From assembly GCA_021201515.1 (NCBI GenBank), contig JAJQET010000244.1, forward strand, positions 1-7,004: a stretch of 7,004 nt of DNA, read 5' to 3'. Source of the stretch: Clostridiales bacterium (GTDB lineage Bacteria > Bacillota > Clostridia > Oscillospirales > Oscillospiraceae). Below, piece after piece: positions 6,089 to 7,004 of this stretch. The stretch's first letter is position 1. Every line of letters starts with the position of its first letter. The notes beneath the pieces were generated by a model that was not told where the DNA came from, did no database searches, and saw only the letters and a program-made list of their open reading frames with translations. Both the position numbers and the translations under genes were made by a program.

Positions 6089-6120
6089 GGGGCACCGTCC
6101 TTTCTTTCCGTGGTGCCTCC

Positions 6121-6150
6121 ATTTTACCACAGCACAGGGCGAATAGGCAA
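6121..6150 (-). promoter_or_regulatory. Extended -10 promoter of the DUF3810–cdd unit
   Basis: On the minus strand TAAAAT (6121-6126, 5/6 to consensus) is preceded by TGG, giving an extended -10 (TGn). TTGCCT (6145-6150, 4/6) is a -35 box with an 18-base spacer. Transcription would begin near 6114, about 26 bases before the ATG at 6088. Confidence 0.7.
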
Positions 6151-6193
6151 GGGCGGCGTCGCTGGAAATTGCCGCCACCCCGGCCAAAGGGAG

Positions 6194-6236
6194 AAAAAGG
6201 GCCGCCCTGAGAGGCGTTTGCGCCTCAAGGCGGCCC
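6194..6236 (-). terminator. Intrinsic terminator of the amidase gene
   Basis: On the minus strand a two-tier stem (6229-6236 with 6199-6206; 6221-6226 with 6211-6216, TTTG-side loop at 6217-6220) is followed directly by TTTTT (6194-6198). It starts about 25 bases past the amidase stop codon. It separates the amidase from the DUF3810–cdd unit. Confidence 0.9.
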
Positions 6237-6261
6237 CAAAAGAGAGGGGAAAGCGGAATCA

Positions 6262-7004
6262 TTATGAACCCTGTTCCTTCCAGACGGCCAGCACCGCGTC
6301 GGTGAGGGCCTGGGCGTAGTCCTCCATCCGCTCGTCAAACAGGCGGTTATCCTCCTCGTTTTGAATGAAACCCATCTCCACCAGCAGGGCGGGCATTGTG
6401 GTCAGGCGGCACACGTCATAGTCCTCGTTGGGGTCGGACTGGGAGCCGCTGTGACAGCCCCGGCTGCCGGAGACCCCCGCCGCCACCAGCGCCTCCTCCA
6501 CCTGGGCGGCCCAGCGCACTGTGGTGGCGGAGGCCCTGGTGGAGTACCAGAGTTCGATGCCGTGGCCGCTGCCGTCGGAGGAGGCGTTCCTATGTAGGGA
6601 AAGGAAGAAGTCCGCCCCCGCCGCGTTGGCGATGGCCGCCCGGTCGGTGCGGGAAACATAGGTGTCGTCCTCCCTGGTCATGACCACGGTGATGCCCTGG
6701 GCCTCCATGGCCGCCCGCACCGCCAGGGCCAGGGCCAGATTGTCCTCCGACTCCAGGCGGCCCTGATAGCTGGTGCCCTGGTCGCTGCCGCCGTGGCCTG
6801 GGTCAATGCAGACGATGAGGCCGCCGCTGCCCGTGGTGGCGGCGGCGCCGCTGTAGTTGGAGGAGGCGTCACCGTCGGACAGCGTCCCGTCCGAGCCGGT
6901 GACGGTCAGGGAGGACGCCGAAAGGGCGGGGAATCCGTCCGTCCCCAGAAAGAGTAGCACCGCCACAGCCGCCACGGCAACCACAAGGATGGTGCGCAGG
7001 GGGC
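6262..7004 (-). CDS. N-acetylmuramoyl-L-alanine amidase (Amidase_3), partial at the window edge
   Basis: A zinc-dependent cell-wall hydrolase that cuts the bond between N-acetylmuramic acid and L-alanine in peptidoglycan. The frame is open to the right edge and the visible N-terminus is LRTILVVAVAAVAVLLFLG, a signal anchor preceded by a basic residue, so the true start lies outside; a GTG at 6984 would cut this helix. A low-complexity Ser/Gly/Asp linker follows, then the catalytic domain. Counting from the GTG codon, the motifs are CIDPGHGG (zinc His64), GRLESEDNLAL (zinc Glu78), SLHRNAS (zinc His131) and LLVEMGFIQN (catalytic Glu203), all intact. The domain is full length. Such enzymes act outside the membrane in daughter-cell separation, sporulation or germination (CwlD/CwlC type); the anchor plus bare catalytic domain suggests a CwlD-like layout, but this is only inference. 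Its terminator follows at 6194-6236. Confidence 0.93.
   Translation of the reverse strand, partial: PLRTILVVAVAAVAVLLFLGTDGFPALSASSLTVTGSDGTLSDGDASSNYSGAAATTGSGGLIVCIDPGHGGSDQGTSYQGRLESEDNLALALAVRAAMEAQGITVVMTREDDTYVSRTDRAAIANAAGADFFLSLHRNASSDGSGHGIELWYSTRASATTVRWAAQVEEALVAAGVSGSRGCHSGSQSDPNEDYDVCRLTTMPALLVEMGFIQNEEDNRLFDERMEDYAQALTDAVLAVWKEQGS

Noticed and set aside
6089..6262. Extended N-terminus for DUF3810 starting at 6262
   Set aside because: This stretch contains the amidase terminator and the promoter for DUF3810 itself, so it is unlikely to be translated; the ATG at 6088 has a ribosome binding site.

Overview
The window reads as chromosomal DNA from a GC-rich, low-oxygen Firmicute, most likely a gut Oscillospiraceae (Flavonifractor / Pseudoflavonifractor / Oscillibacter type). 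This rests on gene content typical of gut Clostridia (a MepA-like MATE pump, a DUF3810 membrane protein, a HAD–GNAT fusion, a Firmicute-style cytidine deaminase), AGGAGG-type ribosome binding sites, and small GC-rich palindromic repeats between genes. The assignment is inference; no rRNA or marker gene is present.

Layout. Positions 1-218 hold two strong hairpins and then a leader. Two genes follow on the + strand: a HAD phosphatase (219-869) and a MATE efflux pump (905-2281), 35 bases apart and probably co-transcribed. A strong hairpin at 2298-2330, with a T-tract on the minus-strand side, separates this unit from a convergent minus-strand XRE-type regulator (2341-2913). Further right, on the minus strand, lies a HAD phosphatase-like protein fused to a GNAT acetyltransferase (3031-4137). 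A gene-free stretch (4138-4509) is made of small palindromic repeats, including two inverted 24-base copies (23/24 identical) that bound a visibly AT-richer block. Next, on the minus strand, are cytidine deaminase (4510-4920) and, upstream of it in the same unit, a DUF3810 membrane protein with an HExxH motif (4945-6088) that is broken by one extra base in a run of C at 5476-5479. A good extended -10 promoter lies just upstream of DUF3810. The right end is a partial N-acetylmuramoyl-L-alanine amidase (6262 to the edge) with its own terminator.

How the parts fit. The amidase and DUF3810 are both envelope-associated zinc-site proteins, but a terminator and a new promoter between them make them separate units. 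DUF3810 and cdd look like one operon. No phage, CRISPR, tRNA, rRNA or complete insertion sequence was seen. Most of the window is ordinary accessory or housekeeping sequence. The points most worth a second look are the one-base frameshift in DUF3810, the HAD–GNAT fusion that lacks the usual second catalytic Asp, and the inverted-repeat-bounded block between 4285 and 4465.
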